From Desmodesmus armatus (taxonomy: Eukaryota; Chlorophyta; Chlorophyceae; Sphaeropleales; Scenedesmaceae), in the NCBI GenBank assembly GCA_007449985.2, contig VIIQ02000759.1:184002-248001 (forward strand): 64,000 nucleotides of DNA, read 5' to 3'. The translations under genes were made by a program, and so were the position numbers. Under the pieces are notes generated by a model, which saw only the letters and a program-made list of their open reading frames with translations, did no database searches and was not told the DNA's origin. Of this stretch, positions 45,201-56,100 are shown piece after piece; within the stretch, counting starts at the first letter, position 1, and every line of letters starts with the position of its first letter.

Positions 45201-47033
45201 GACAGAGGTCAGCAATAAATTGCGCATGTCTGTCTACTTCTGCACTCTCTCGTAGGGACTCTCTTCATTTTTGCCATGGGCACTCTCCTCACTTTTCAAA
45301 TAAAAATACAATGTTTGTTGCTGCATCCGCCTTGCAGGTCTGTGAGTGTCCGTGACCAGCTGTCCAGCCTGGTGTTCTGCATCGTCTTCCTCTTCCTGCC
45401 CACCTGGCTCAGCACTGCCTTCTCACTCTTCACCTGCGTCAAGCTCGACGGCACAGCCGCACCACCCTTCCAGGTGAGGGTTTAGGGTTTAGGGTTTACA
45501 GTTGCATTACCCTTCATGGCATGCCTTGTGCACAGCTTTCCCCCTCTTTACATGCGTCAAGCTCGACGGCTCGGCCGCTCCACCCTTCCAGGTGATCACC
45601 CATGTTTGTGCCTTCTTGTTTTGGTACCTTGTTGTGTTTGCTGGTGCATTGCTTGGTCATTTGAGGCTCGCCACCCTTCCACATGAAGTGATCTGTGGCG
45701 TACTTTGAACTGTCACAGTTCAAAGCTACGGTAGCGTTACACTGCAAGGGAAATATATCAGAGCTGCTCCTTCAACCCTGCTTAGCTCCAGCACCGCTCC
45801 TCAACCGGGGAGCCAGACCAACCCTAAACCCCAAAAGGCTTTTCTTAGGACTGCCCTGGCTGGAACCATCTGTCAAGCCGTCTGCCTTGTTGACTGCTGC
45901 ACCAGGCCAATGCCGTTGGAAGCTTCTGGGTTGAAGACATGAGCCAGCTGTGCTACAAGGCCGGCGGGTACCACATGGCATGGGCCGTGGGGCTCGGTGC
46001 ACCAATTGTACTGCTGCTGTGCCTGGGTTTACCCATCAGCGTGTTTGTGTTCATGTGGTTCAGTCGGAAGCAGGGCCGGCTGAATGACCATGTGTTCAAC
46101 AAGCATTATGGGTTCATGTACAGGCTGTGGAGGCCTGATGTGTGCTGGTGGGAGGCGGTGGTGGTTGTGCAGACGATTGGGCTCGTCATTGTGGCTACAT
46201 TTGGCTTCAGTATGGGTCCATACTTCCAGGTAGGGTGGGGGTTTCTGTTGCTTTGCTTCTAGGGCGTCAGTGGAAAAGGAATCTGCTGTTTTGCTTCTAG
46301 AGCACCTTGGAGATGCTTTGTGCGTGAGAGTGCGTGCGTACACACCGGCTGTCTGATCGTGCAGATATGCCTGCCTGGCAGCTTGCTGACGCTCAGGCTT
46401 GTGTACTTGCTTCAGCAATGTCTGTGCATCCGCCAGCTGCCGTGTATGTGCAGAAGGTTGGGCAGGAAAGCTCAGGGTCTGTGTTTTCGTAGCAAGTAAG
46501 TGGCTGTAAGTAGGCTGTAAGCTGGAGTAAGTGTCACAACATTTTACGTCCGCTGTTGCTGTCCTGTGCAGGCTCTGGTGACGCTGGCTGTCCTGGGCTG
46601 TGTGATCGTCCTGCTGCTGTGGGTACGCCCCTTCCTGTGCCGCCAAGCGAACCACATCGCCGTTGCCAGTGCGTGCGTGCTGTTCTTCACTTCCTACACA
46701 GCGCTGACCTTCCTGCCCTACGATGGCATCGACCCCGGACAGACGTACCGCAACGTCATGGGCGTCGTCGTGCTGCTGTTCAACATGGTGTTCCTGATCT
46801 TCACGGCCTGGAAGCTAGCCCATTCCGTGGACTGGGTTGCGTTCAAGCAGTCGGTGCGCAACACGCTCAGCAGGAGGGGATGCGGCACGAAGTCCTTCTC
46901 AGGAAATATGGATGGCGGGGTGATCATCGAGTCGAGGCACGCACAGCCGGTTCACGATGTGCCAGGAGGCAAGGGCAATGGAAGGAGCAGGGACACAGTG
47001 ACGGTTGAGCCGTCTATCGAGATGCCGAAGTAG
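36289..47033 (+). CDS. Secreted beta-helix / Cys-rich / multi-pass membrane protein (13 exons)
   Basis: Exons: 36289-36993, 38580-39117, 39355-39479, 40327-40564, 40825-40951, 42075-42184, 42629-42668, 43092-43231, 44124-44346, 44765-45010, 45338-45473, 45906-46229 and 46572-47033. All phases match (1137 aa). The ATG at 36289 starts a signal peptide (MKHAHLLLLALLGSAALLSA). Residues about 120-450 look like a pectin-lyase-type beta-helix (GGIVAQGGRTVITTSRFAGN, GSIFLNNFATKEGGDVFVDD, NKAGYGGGMFVSDEASVVT). Residues about 535-630 are Cys-rich, ephrin-receptor-like (PCPKGYVTASTGDACE, CTMCLPNAQCPGGSTLWPKP, GYWH). From residue 690, about eight membrane segments follow (GVIIILYIAAALVMIALIEL; LLLCLGLPISVFVFMWF; VMGVVVLLFNMVFLIFTAW) and a polar tail. 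I know this layout from green-algal proteins of unknown function; a surface receptor or channel-like role is speculation. The intron after 39117 has a GC donor. The exact join 36993/38580 and the donor at 40951 were chosen by frame. Confidence 0.85.
37898..38041. repeat. Fold-back (imperfect inverted repeat), arms about 70 bp
   Basis: The left arm reads GAGAAACTCTCACTCACCTT and the right arm, reverse-complemented, GAGAAGCTCTCATTCACCTT. Homology continues through GGTGRAACTAGGC and the GGTGGCCACCCTGG centre. Both arms translate to similar peptides (TFVALTVELG / TFIAIAVKLG). It lies in the first intron of the membrane-protein gene, next to G-runs. Confidence 0.8.
39546..40215 (+). repeat. Five upstream copies of the 5' edge of exon 4 (membrane protein)
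   Basis: The functional exon starts at 40327 (GTGCTGGGCAGCAACAGCAG). Copies start near 39546, 39676, 39821, 39932 and 40055. Identity and length rise toward the functional exon: the first two match only about 30 nt, the last about 150 nt (through GTCAAGGTTTCGCTTCTTGA). Most keep a CTGCAG acceptor and a common intron part (TGCTTGCA … CACTGACAG). Confidence 0.9.
41140..41420 (+). repeat. Downstream copies of the 3' edge of exon 5 (membrane protein)
   Basis: GTGGACCARCCGCTGYGCAT through GGGGATGCYTGTGAGTGG repeats the functional exon end (40951) at 41140-41210, with the donor region preserved. The following intron (GAAGCGGGAGGGG, then CAGACCCTGTGAGTGTTGC) is duplicated as well; a third partial unit runs to about 41420. 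Confidence 0.85.
41558..41708. mobile_element. MITE-like fold-back element in intron 5
   Basis: Ends are inverted: left AACAGATGTGGACGCCACGT, right (reverse complement) AACAGATGCGGACGCCACGT, followed by CGGCAGAARAAA on both. Arms are about 60-70 bp, broken by substitutions, with a centre around GATATGGTCCGGATTGTACC. Total about 151 bp. No clear target duplication is visible. No other copy was seen in the window. Confidence 0.75.
41877..42070. repeat. (GCCT/GCCC)n tetranucleotide tract against a splice acceptor
   Basis: About 190 bp of CCTGCCTG and CCCGCCCG repeats, ending directly in the CCCGCAG acceptor of exon 6 (42075). It supplies the whole pyrimidine-rich region of that acceptor. Confidence 0.95.
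43337..43566 (+). repeat. Two downstream copies of the 3' edge of exon 8 (membrane protein)
   Basis: CATACCAGGGCAACTTGTGC (functional end 43231, donor GTAAGT) recurs at 43337-43386 with donor GTAAGT and at 43514-43566 where the donor is TTGAGT. The second copy is preceded by CCCTAAACCCTAAACC telomere-like sequence. Confidence 0.9.
43855..44030 (+). repeat. Two upstream copies of the 5' edge of exon 9 (membrane protein)
   Basis: GTGACTGCAAGGAGGGCTAT (functional 44124) is repeated near 43859 (GTGACTGCAAGCAGGGCTAT) and 43986 (GTGACTGCAAGGAGGGCTAT). The nearer copy has lost the acceptor AG (CCCACG in place of CCCAGG). Confidence 0.85.
45535..45593 (+). repeat. Downstream copy of the 3' edge of exon 11 (membrane protein)
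   Basis: GCGTCAAGCTCGACGGCWCR and CCACCCTTCCAG then GTGATC repeat the functional exon end (45473). Between the two is TTTAGGGTTTAGGGTTTA, a telomere-like motif. Confidence 0.85.
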
Positions 47034-47291
47034 TTCGCTGCTTCCACCCTTGCAGGAGCGACATGTACACAGACTTTCACTGACTGCTTTGCATGGCGGC
47101 TGCAATGACAGCGCAGCACCCTCCTGGCTGTGTGAAGGAAGCACTGGTGTTGTGTTGTCTGTTTGGTGCTGTTTGGTTTGTCTTTCACGCCAACAGAAGC
47201 AAGCAGTTGTGTGTGCATGGTGAGCGCAACTGCTTCATGGGGTATGGATGGCAAGCACTGTTGCTTGGCTTGGCAAGGTTCTGGTTGGCTG

Positions 47292-47296
47292 TGTAA
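47292..47296 (+). terminator. Candidate poly(A) signal TGTAA of the membrane-protein gene
   Basis: First TGTAA past the stop codon, about 260 nt downstream, a usual distance for chlorophycean 3' UTRs. A second TGTAA lies at 47829. Confidence 0.45.
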
Positions 47297-48191
47297 GAAC
47301 TGGTGTTGTGTTGCCGGTGTGATACTGCTGCCTGGGCTCTGTGAAGCGTGCACTGTGGGGGATGGCAAGTTGCTGGGGCCTTCTGCCCTACAGGCCAGCT
47401 GGCGGTTGGGGCTGCTGTCGCGCCTGCTTGATGCTTGTTCTTTTTTCTGGGCGAGGCGAAGTGCTGTGCTTAGGGCTGTGCTGACCGTTGACCGGTGCCT
47501 GCAGCGGCTTGCAGCAGGATGAGGGAGTGTACAGTCACTGTGTCCAGTGGGCCAACAGCAGACAGGTTTGAGCCGCATACTGGCCTCGCGGTGACTTGCT
47601 GCATGACGCTGTAGCATGGCGCTCTTGGCGCACAGCTGTGCGGGAGAGATAGTGGTGCGATCATTTCATTGCCGTGACTTGTGTGTTGGGTTGGTGTTGC
47701 TGCAACACTGTGTTGCAGCATCCGATTCTCGTTGTGCGGGCCCTGACATGACTCACACAAGGTGGCCTTCTGTGGGAAGAGGTGACAGGCAGACACATAA
47801 GGCTCGTGGACTCCTCAGACACTGTTGGGTGTAAGCAGCGGTTGCGCTGCATGCTTGATTTGGCATGTTGCTGTTGATTGCAGCCGCAGTTGCTGTTTTT
47901 GTGTGTTGGCTTGCGCGATGGTTCAACGACCAGTGGGCGGACTTGCGAGCAATGCTAAATACGCCCATGTATGTACAGTACAAACTGAAGGCTGGCCTTC
48001 CAGGTTGTGTGAGACGGTGTTGAACCCTGCAGTGTACTGGGTCTCTGTGACGAGCACACGCCTTTTACACAAGCATGCGTCTCACAAGGTGGATGTGTTG
48101 ACTTCGTACCTGTCTTGTGCTGACATGCAAAGGGTTCTGTACCCTTGCAGCAGCTTACGTCGATGATGCCAAAGTCTTGGCATTCCTCGCG

Positions 48192-48333
48192 TACTACTAC
48201 GGTAGTAGTATTTGCACTGCGCTGGGGTACAAACCTGCATGTCGTTATGGCTTGGGGGCTGCCGTCTTGCCTGACAGTGTCAGGGACATGCGATGCCACG
48301 TACTACGTGGCATTGCAGAGGTAGTACCTCTGC
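48192..48333. repeat. Chain of four perfect odd-length palindromes
   Basis: TACTACTACGGTAGTAGTA (48192-48210), CCTGACAGTGTCAGG (48270-48284), TGCCACGTACTACGTGGCA (48294-48312) and GCAGAGGTAGTACCTCTGC (48315-48333). Each has a single unpaired centre base; three of the four have a GTA-N-TAC or TAC-N-GTA core. Non-coding. Confidence 0.92.
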
Positions 48334-49406
48334 TCACATCTGGTTGAATTATAGGATTACGGCACGACTGCTGCTCCACACACTCGGCAGCAGTTGTGAG
48401 TTGATGGTGTACTGAGGACAAAAAGCACTTTCGTGATCTGATGTGCCCTTTGCTCATCTGGATGAGCAGCACACATCCAGCTCATCCAGATGAGCAGCAC
48501 ACAGCCTGCTGCGCTGACAGGAGGCTTGATTCAAGAGTGACTCAATGCTGTCCGGAGGAGGAAGGGTTTGGGGAAGCCAACGGAAACCCTGAACTGGGAA
48601 GCTACGTGTGTCTGGTGGTGCAGTGCTAGTGCTGCAGGGACGATTGCCTGTGCATGCGTACTAGTTGTGGCCATGGGTTTGTTTGTGGTGCTCTGAAGAA
48701 GGTTTGTGGAGTTTGAAGATTTTGGCGAGTGTATGGCCATGTGTCAGCGGTACCCTTGGCTGGCTGGGTGTGCTCAAGGAAAAAGCATTGTTGGGGATGT
48801 GTTAACACATAGCATGCTTCCAGCCCGTACAGCATGAGCTTGACATGAGTGCCTTCTGAGCTTGAACGACCTGCTTACCCTTGGCGTCTTCAAGTTGGTT
48901 GTGAACAGTTTTGGTGCTGGTGTGCGTTGTGCTGTGAAACACAGCTTTGTTAGGGGCACCAACTATGCCGTCCTGTTGTTCCTGCCCTGACAAGAGCCTG
49001 CTTGCTGTTTGGTGAATGCCAGAAAACCTGTTGGGGGCTTGTAGCAAGAGCAAGTTGAACGCCACAACCATGGCTAGCTGGTGCCTTCAAGATTGCCTGT
49101 GCCCGCGTGGGCAATAGCCTGCAGCCTGCTTTCATGTTAATGGTGTGTACTGCAAGGAGGCATGGCGTATGACAATCCGATGTTTTCGGTTGAGTACTGT
49201 GTTGTAGCTGCATTGGCACAGAGCAGTGGTCATGAGGTGCAGCGATTTGTGTTTTGGTCTCGTGGGGGTGACAAATGGTCTTGTGGCTGACCCCCGATAA
49301 GTCAACCTGAAAGTGGACGAACGTGGTTGTGTGGCTTGAGTCTTGATCTTGTGAGTCCTGCAGCTGGCCGACTGACTTTGTGCCGCACAAACGTCAGGTC
49401 AGCCTG

Positions 49407-49485
49407 TAAATCAAATCAAAGTTTCACCTTTAGCTATGAAGCTCAAGAGCTCATGCCAGCCATTCACTGATATCACGGAGATAAT
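49407..49485 (+). repeat. About 80-bp dispersed repeat, copy 2 (partner at 32953-33033)
   Basis: Contains AGCTATGAAGCTCAAGAGCT and CATGCCAGCCATTCACTGAT followed by ATCACGGAGAT, matching 32953-33033 almost base for base. Homology ends sharply after GGAGAT. Confidence 0.85.
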
Positions 49486-49863
49486 GGTGTCTGTAATTGT
49501 GTCTGTTGAAGCAGCAGGCAGCATGATGACACTGCAGCAACATGTGCACATGCCACGACCAAAGCACACCACCTGCTGCAAGCTGTGAGTCAGGTATGCG
49601 ATGTACTCAAGCGTTTTGATCACCTGATACCAACACCAGGCCCAACACGACAAAACGTCCCTGTTGACCGCTGTTCCAGCCCGCAACGCTCTGCTTCGTG
49701 CCGCTTCACTTGGTAACAGCCAGACCTAGAGGGCGTCGCCCTCAAAATCGACCAGAGGCCCAATGCCGACCGCTGCACCTCCAAGTGACTTTCCTCGACC
49801 CACATTCGTGAGCCACCATGCCCCTATCCCAGCTGCCAAAAACACGCCAACGCACCAAACTGC

Positions 49864-50086
49864 TCATTGCCGGTGTGCAGCATACCCCTGCTGCTGCTGC
49901 TGCTGCTGCTGTGCCTCCCCCCTGCTACCTGGTTCCTCCATGAGCCCAGCAGCAGCCGCCATCGCTGCCGCTGCTGCTGACGCCGCTGTCTTCCCAGGGC
50001 TGCTGTCGCCGCTGCTGCTGCTCCACCCGGTCACATGCTGCGCCCCATCTGTGTCTCTCAACGCCCCTGCACCACCTGTCCCATGA

Positions 50087-50118
<32 letters not shown>

Positions 50119-53100
50119 GGCCCTGTATGCAGGAGCTGTGCCCAGCATGCGCTCCAGCTTTGCAGCCAGGCTGTCCCTCTGCCGCTGTGCTTTGTGCTTA
50201 TCCAGGTGGGCGCGCTCCAGCTGCCCCTGAAGCCCTGTGACCTCCTGCAACACACAGCATTGCAACACACAGCACCTCAGACAGCCATAGGGGCCCTTAA
50301 CCCACCCTTGGAAGCACCTGACTCCTGACATGGCCGGTCGGCCACAGTGCGGTGCTGAGACATCCTCCACAGATATGCCTCTAGAAGGAGCCACAGGCGA
50401 CCAAAGCCTGTGACTCCGTCTGCACCTTCTGGCGGGCACACACCCATGCACATCATGTGCAAGCCAGCAGTATTCCAGCAACAGCCGCCAGTCAGTGGGC
50501 ACCCATCAAGAGAATATCTAGAAGCTCGGGTCAAATCACCTGCAGAGCTTGCTGCTGTGCTGCCGCCGCCTCTGTTTGAGCTGCAGCCAGTCGGCCCTCA
50601 GCTTCCTGCAGCAGCAGGTCGCCCTCATTGCAGGCAGCCTGTGTGGCCTCCAGCTCCTGAAACAGCGGCAGCACATGTCAACATAGCAGCGCAGCCGTTG
50701 AAATTTGTGGGCTGTAACTAACTAAACTAAAATTTGTGGGCTGTAACCTCTACTGTGACTCCAACGCATGCTCTGCTGACACACACGCGTGGCCTCCAGC
50801 TCCTGAAACAGCGGCAGCACACAAGATGTGAAAGTTGATCTTAATCAACTTTGACCGCTCAGCTGCTGCTAGGGGACCGCTCTGAGCCAGCCAACAAACC
50901 ACCGCAGCTACTGCCCACAGAACAAGCACTGTACTGCCAGGAGCGCGTAGGGCTGGGCACGGTGTGCAAGGTGCCGTAGTGATAATGTACTGCTTGAGGT
51001 GTAGCCATAGACGGTTGAGTATCTGTTGTGGGACTGTTTTAGTGTGACTCCGCATGCATATTCTGCAGACACACATGCGGCACGCCCCCCCCCCCCCCGC
51101 AGTGCGCGAGGTGAGTTTCTACCCTAATCTTGAAGCAGGGGCGGGACACCTTATCGGCACGTACTTTACTGTACAGTTTGTGCAGTCCCAACCAATGAGA
51201 TGCAGCGGCTGGATGCAAGGCACGTGCCAACACATGTATGCAACTGTTTCACCCTCACTGGTGACTGCTATAGTGTGAGTTTGCATGCACCCTCTTTGCT
51301 GACACACATACGGGACACACAGCCCCCAAGTGAGCTTCTACATTGTGACTGGGTGAACTGCTGGTTATGGTTTGTTACAACAATCCAGACGCAAACCCTG
51401 AATCCCGCCCTTCCACTTGTAACAACCCTGAAACCGCCCCCTCGTACCTGCTGCAGCAGTGCCACCTGTTCCTGCGTGTCTGCCAGCTGCTGAAAGAGTG
51501 CCTGCAGCTGCTCCTGCTGCCCCTCCCGCTCACATGCCTGCTGCTGCAGGAAAGACTCAAGCTTGGAGGACGCCTGCAGCACACGTGTGACACCAGGTCC
51601 ATACATCACGCACCCACACAACACAGCTGTATCTGTCCTGGCGGAGGAACAAGCATCGATACAATGCTCGTTTGTACACCAGGTGTCGATACAGACACCA
51701 CGTGCATGCATGGGGACAGACGAGCACATACCAAACACACTCGTGTCGCCTTCTCTCCTGCAAGCAAATGCGCCTACACCACCCAACACCACCCATCACC
51801 GTCGCCCCAGCAGCATACCATCCTCACCAGCTGCGCCTCCTTCTTCCACTCCCCCAGCAAGCCCTCTTTCCCCGCCATCATCTCCCCAGCATCAGCAACA
51901 GCCTTATCACACGTCGCCAGCGCGCGCTCCATTTTCCCCGCCAAACCGGACATCACTGCGCCCCTCGCGGCCCGGCTGTCGGCTAGCTGGGCCCGAAGCT
52001 TCGACTCTACACGGGCCGCAGCGCACAAGGCACCTAACCCCCTATGCCAACACCCATCCACAAATGTTGCCCCAGCAGCACTCACTCACCAGCTGCGCCT
52101 CTTTCTTCCACTCCCCCAGCAATCCCTCCTTCCCCGCCATCATCTCCCCAGCATCGGCAACAGCCTTATCACACGCCGCCAGCGCACGCTCCAGCTTTGA
52201 AGCCAAACCGGACACCTCGGCATCCCTGGCCGCCCGGCTGTCCGCTAGCTGGGCCAGCAGATCAGACTGCACACGGGCCGCAGCGCCCCGCAAGCAAGGA
52301 CGCCAACACCACCCATCACCATCACCCCAGCAGCACAACTCACTCACCAGCTGCGCTTCCTTCTTCCACTCCCCCAGCAAGCCCTCCTTCCCCACCATCA
52401 TCTCCCCAGCATCAGCAACAGCCTTATCACACGCCGCCAGCGCGCGCTCCAGCTTTTCCGCCAAACCGGACACCTCAGCATCCCTGGCCGCCCGGCTGTC
52501 GGCTAGCTGGGCCCGAAGCTCCGACTCCACACGGGACGCAGCGCCCCGCAGGGTTTGGAGCTCAGCCTCGGCCGCAGCGGCGGCTTGGCGGCTTTCGGAG
52601 GCTGCTGCGGCGGCGGCTGTGGAGGTGGACTCGGCTGCCGAGACCTTGCGGGTGAGCCGCTGGACCTCGGCCTGCAGATGAAACAGAAGGGCAGCAGCAT
52701 GAGCAATTTGACTGTGCGTTGTGTGCTTGGTTGCCGTGTTGGGCGTGGTGGATTCAGTTGCACACGAGAGTGCCACCCTGCAATCAAACAGCGGTTGGCA
52801 TGTGGTTGTAGAAGGTGTGTTGTGACTCATGTATTGCACCGGCAGGCGCAGGCGGTGTGGGGGTTGTCCCATTCTCTCATTCGTGACGGCACCGTGTGAG
52901 AGTGGGATGTCACACATACACTGTGTGACACCACCTCAGCAGCTCACATGCAGGTTGTTGCGCTCGAGTTCCCAGTCCTTCTCAGCACGTGCTGCCGCCC
53001 GCTTGAAACTGTCCAGGCGCTGCGCCACATCATCCCGCTGCCGCTCCGCGTCCTGCAGCCGCCCCGACAGCATCTCAGCACGCAGCCGACCTGCACAGCA

Positions 53101-56100
53101 ACACACAGCAACACCTCAGCACATAAGCAACACCTCAGCACGCAGCCGACCTGCACAGCAACACACGGCAACAAATTGCTGCTGCCGGCCTGCACAGCAA
53201 TGCAGGGCGGGGACCATGCCGCTATGTGGTTGGGACCTATATCAAAACACATGTACAGGCTCAAACAGCATCTCAGCACGCAGCCGACCTGCAAAAACAG
53301 CGCAGAGTGCGCATCATGCCGCTGTGTGTGTGACCACCCACAAGGCATACACGTGTATTAGCCCAAACAGGGGGTCAACAGCATCTGTCACAAACTCGAC
53401 ACACAGCCATAGCAAACTGCCTGTCAAAGCATCGCAAACACAGAGCAGGCGTGAGAGGTGACCAACACTCCACAGCCAAAAGGTCACACAGCAGCAGTAC
53501 CTGGTGTTCCCATGGGTGATGCCACAGGGCTACGGGACGTGCTTGCTCCCGCGCCACAACAGCAGCAGCCCAGCTCGTCCCGTAGCGTCGTCAGCTCAGC
53601 TGTCAGCGATGCCTTGTCGCGCGCTAGCCTGGCTGATGTCGCCTGCAAGTCGGCCACCTGCGTAGCAACACCACACACACCATATTTGTACAGCATACGT
53701 TTGCACATACATCACACGTCACCCTGTAGCAAAGCAGCGCAGCGAGCTTTATCACGGCCACTCGCTGGAGAGAGCTATCCAAACGATGCACCGCCGCTTC
53801 TGCCCACACACAAGCAGCCATGCAATTTCTTGATGCTTACATTGAATTGCAGTCAGCCGCCACTCTGGTTGTTTGTGTGCGCCTGCTGCAGTCGCAGCAC
53901 GCGTGCAAGTCCACGCATGCTCCTCAGCATAAATCCGCATGTCCCCCCGATAGCAGCTTTAGTGGGGCAGATCTGGAAGCAACAGCAAGGCAGCAGTTCG
54001 ATTGCACACACACATACCTTGTTTTCAGCCTCACTGAGTGCCTTGGTTGTCCGTGCTGCCTCCCTCTCCGCAGCAGCCAGCTTCTGCCGCACCTCTGCTG
54101 CGCCCATGCCCCCATCTGCGGCAGACCCGCCCAGGAGCTGCCTCGTGGCATCAGCCAAGCGTGCCTGCAGCCATTGAGTGCGCGTGAAGGAGTGAAGGAG
54201 TGAATGAGTGAGTGAGTGAGAAAGTGAGAGGGGGAGTGAGTGAGTGCTTATGCCTAGAGCCACTGGTGTCACAGAAGTCGCGCAGCCACGCTGTGACCAG
54301 ACTGCAGGAGGGCGCGGCTGAACTCAAGGGGCTGCAGAGGGCAGGAAGAAGGACCCGGAGTGGGGGTGCAAGGGTGGGGTTGGGCAGGGGGCAAGGCACT
54401 ACGGCATGCCAGGGTGGTCCACTGAAATGCTATAGATGCCTTACACTGGTTATGAGGTAACAAGTATGAGGATGAGGATATTGATAGCCTGCATCAGCAG
54501 CACAACCAATGCATCCCTGTTGCACCCTGGACTGTCCTGCAGCGATAGCAGTCGAGCACAAACCAGTCGTGCTGGTGTGTCTCTCACCTGTGTGGCGTCC
54601 AGCTGCTGCTGCAGTGCTGCGGTGGTGCTGGTGGCTGCATCGCGCTCCAGCCGTGCCTCCTCTGCTAGCTCCATTGCTGCCTTGATGCGCAGGTACACCT
54701 GCATGCAGTACCACCAGGGATGATACACAGGGTGGCCCTCATTGATGCGTTTCATTGTGCCATGTCAGCCAAAGGCATATAAGCACACACAGCACTCATC
54801 ATTGCTGGAGCTCCATTGCTGCCTTGATGCGCAGGTACACCTGCATGCATGAACACCAGGGATGAAAGATTTGTTGAGGGGTGTTAGGCATATCTTACTG
54901 GTGAGGCTGTGCCTCCTCTGCTAGCTCCATTGCCGCCTTGATGCGCAGGTACACCTGCAGGGTGATATCGACAGGGGTGAAAGGCTTGTGAAAACGAGAT
55001 TGGGTGTATCTTACTGGTGAGGCTGTGCCTGCGCCCCTCCGGCAGTTGGGTTCGCCTGATTGGTGTGTGCGTGTGACCAGCCAATGGGAGCCCCCCCTCC
55101 CCCCCGGTACCCAAACAAACATTCAGCGGCTCAGTGCGACATCCACCTATCGCGGCATGTGAGCCCAAGGCATGTCAGCACGCACAGCACTAGTAATGCA
55201 TAAGGGCTTGGTGTATGCACTACTTTCACCAGTACAGGCACACGGGAGGCAGCTGTAGCCATTCCCACGCATGCGTTCGCTGAGTTTATCATGGCGGACC
55301 CCCGTGTTGGCTCACACCCCTGTGTCTTTGGCCTGTCCTTGATACTCCGCCAGTTGGCCCTCATGGCCTTGCACAGGCTGTCAGCCTCAACACGCAGCAG
55401 TGGGGGTTTAGGGTTTAGCCTGACCCAAACCCAAAACCCTAGTGTTAGCTCACACACCTCTGTGTCCTTGGCCTGATATTCGGCCAGCCGGCCCTCCATG
55501 GCCCTCATGGCCTTGCGCAAGCTGTCAGCCTCAACACGCAGCACAGAAGATCCATCAGCTGCCGCCTCGGATGCAGAGCGGGCACGTGCCAGGTCCGCCT
55601 GCGCGGTCCGCGCAGCGTGACAGTACAGGGGCGGTTGGTGTTGGATGTGACGTTGCGAGCGGCTGCAAGCACACCTCTGTCATTCTTGATTCTGTCAAAG
55701 CAGGCAGAAAGAAAGCTAATCACCTGGCAGCTAGTTCGGAGGTACCTTGTGAACAACCGGTAGATGCAGCTCATGTAGCAACCATTGGACACTTCAGAAC
55801 AAGCCAAATCCGCACGGATCTGGGTGGTATCTGCTGCATCTACACCATGCAAACAGGCCTTGGCCCAGCAGAGAAAGTATCCACATGATGGAATCTCCCC
55901 CCTAAATGGTCCCAGACAGAACGCGGTCACAGCCCACAGTGACCTCACCTGCAGTGTGTGCACAGACTTGCCAGCAGCCTGTGCTGCTGCCAGGTCGCGC
56001 TGTGCGGCTGCCTGTGCTGCTGCAGCAGCAGATGCCGCTGCCTGCGCTGCCGTGGCCCTGGCAGTCTCAGACGCCAGCTGGGCACTAAGCTCCTGCACAT

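Larger units (their letters stand above)
47034..49863. other. Intergenic region between convergent 3' ends
   Basis: No exon is recognised between the membrane-protein stop (47033) and the coiled-coil stop (49864). It contains TGTAA motifs at 47292 and 47829, a chain of palindromes (48192-48333), a hairpin of CATCTGGATGAGC type (48454-48500) and a dispersed 80-bp repeat (49407-49485). Confidence 0.6.
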
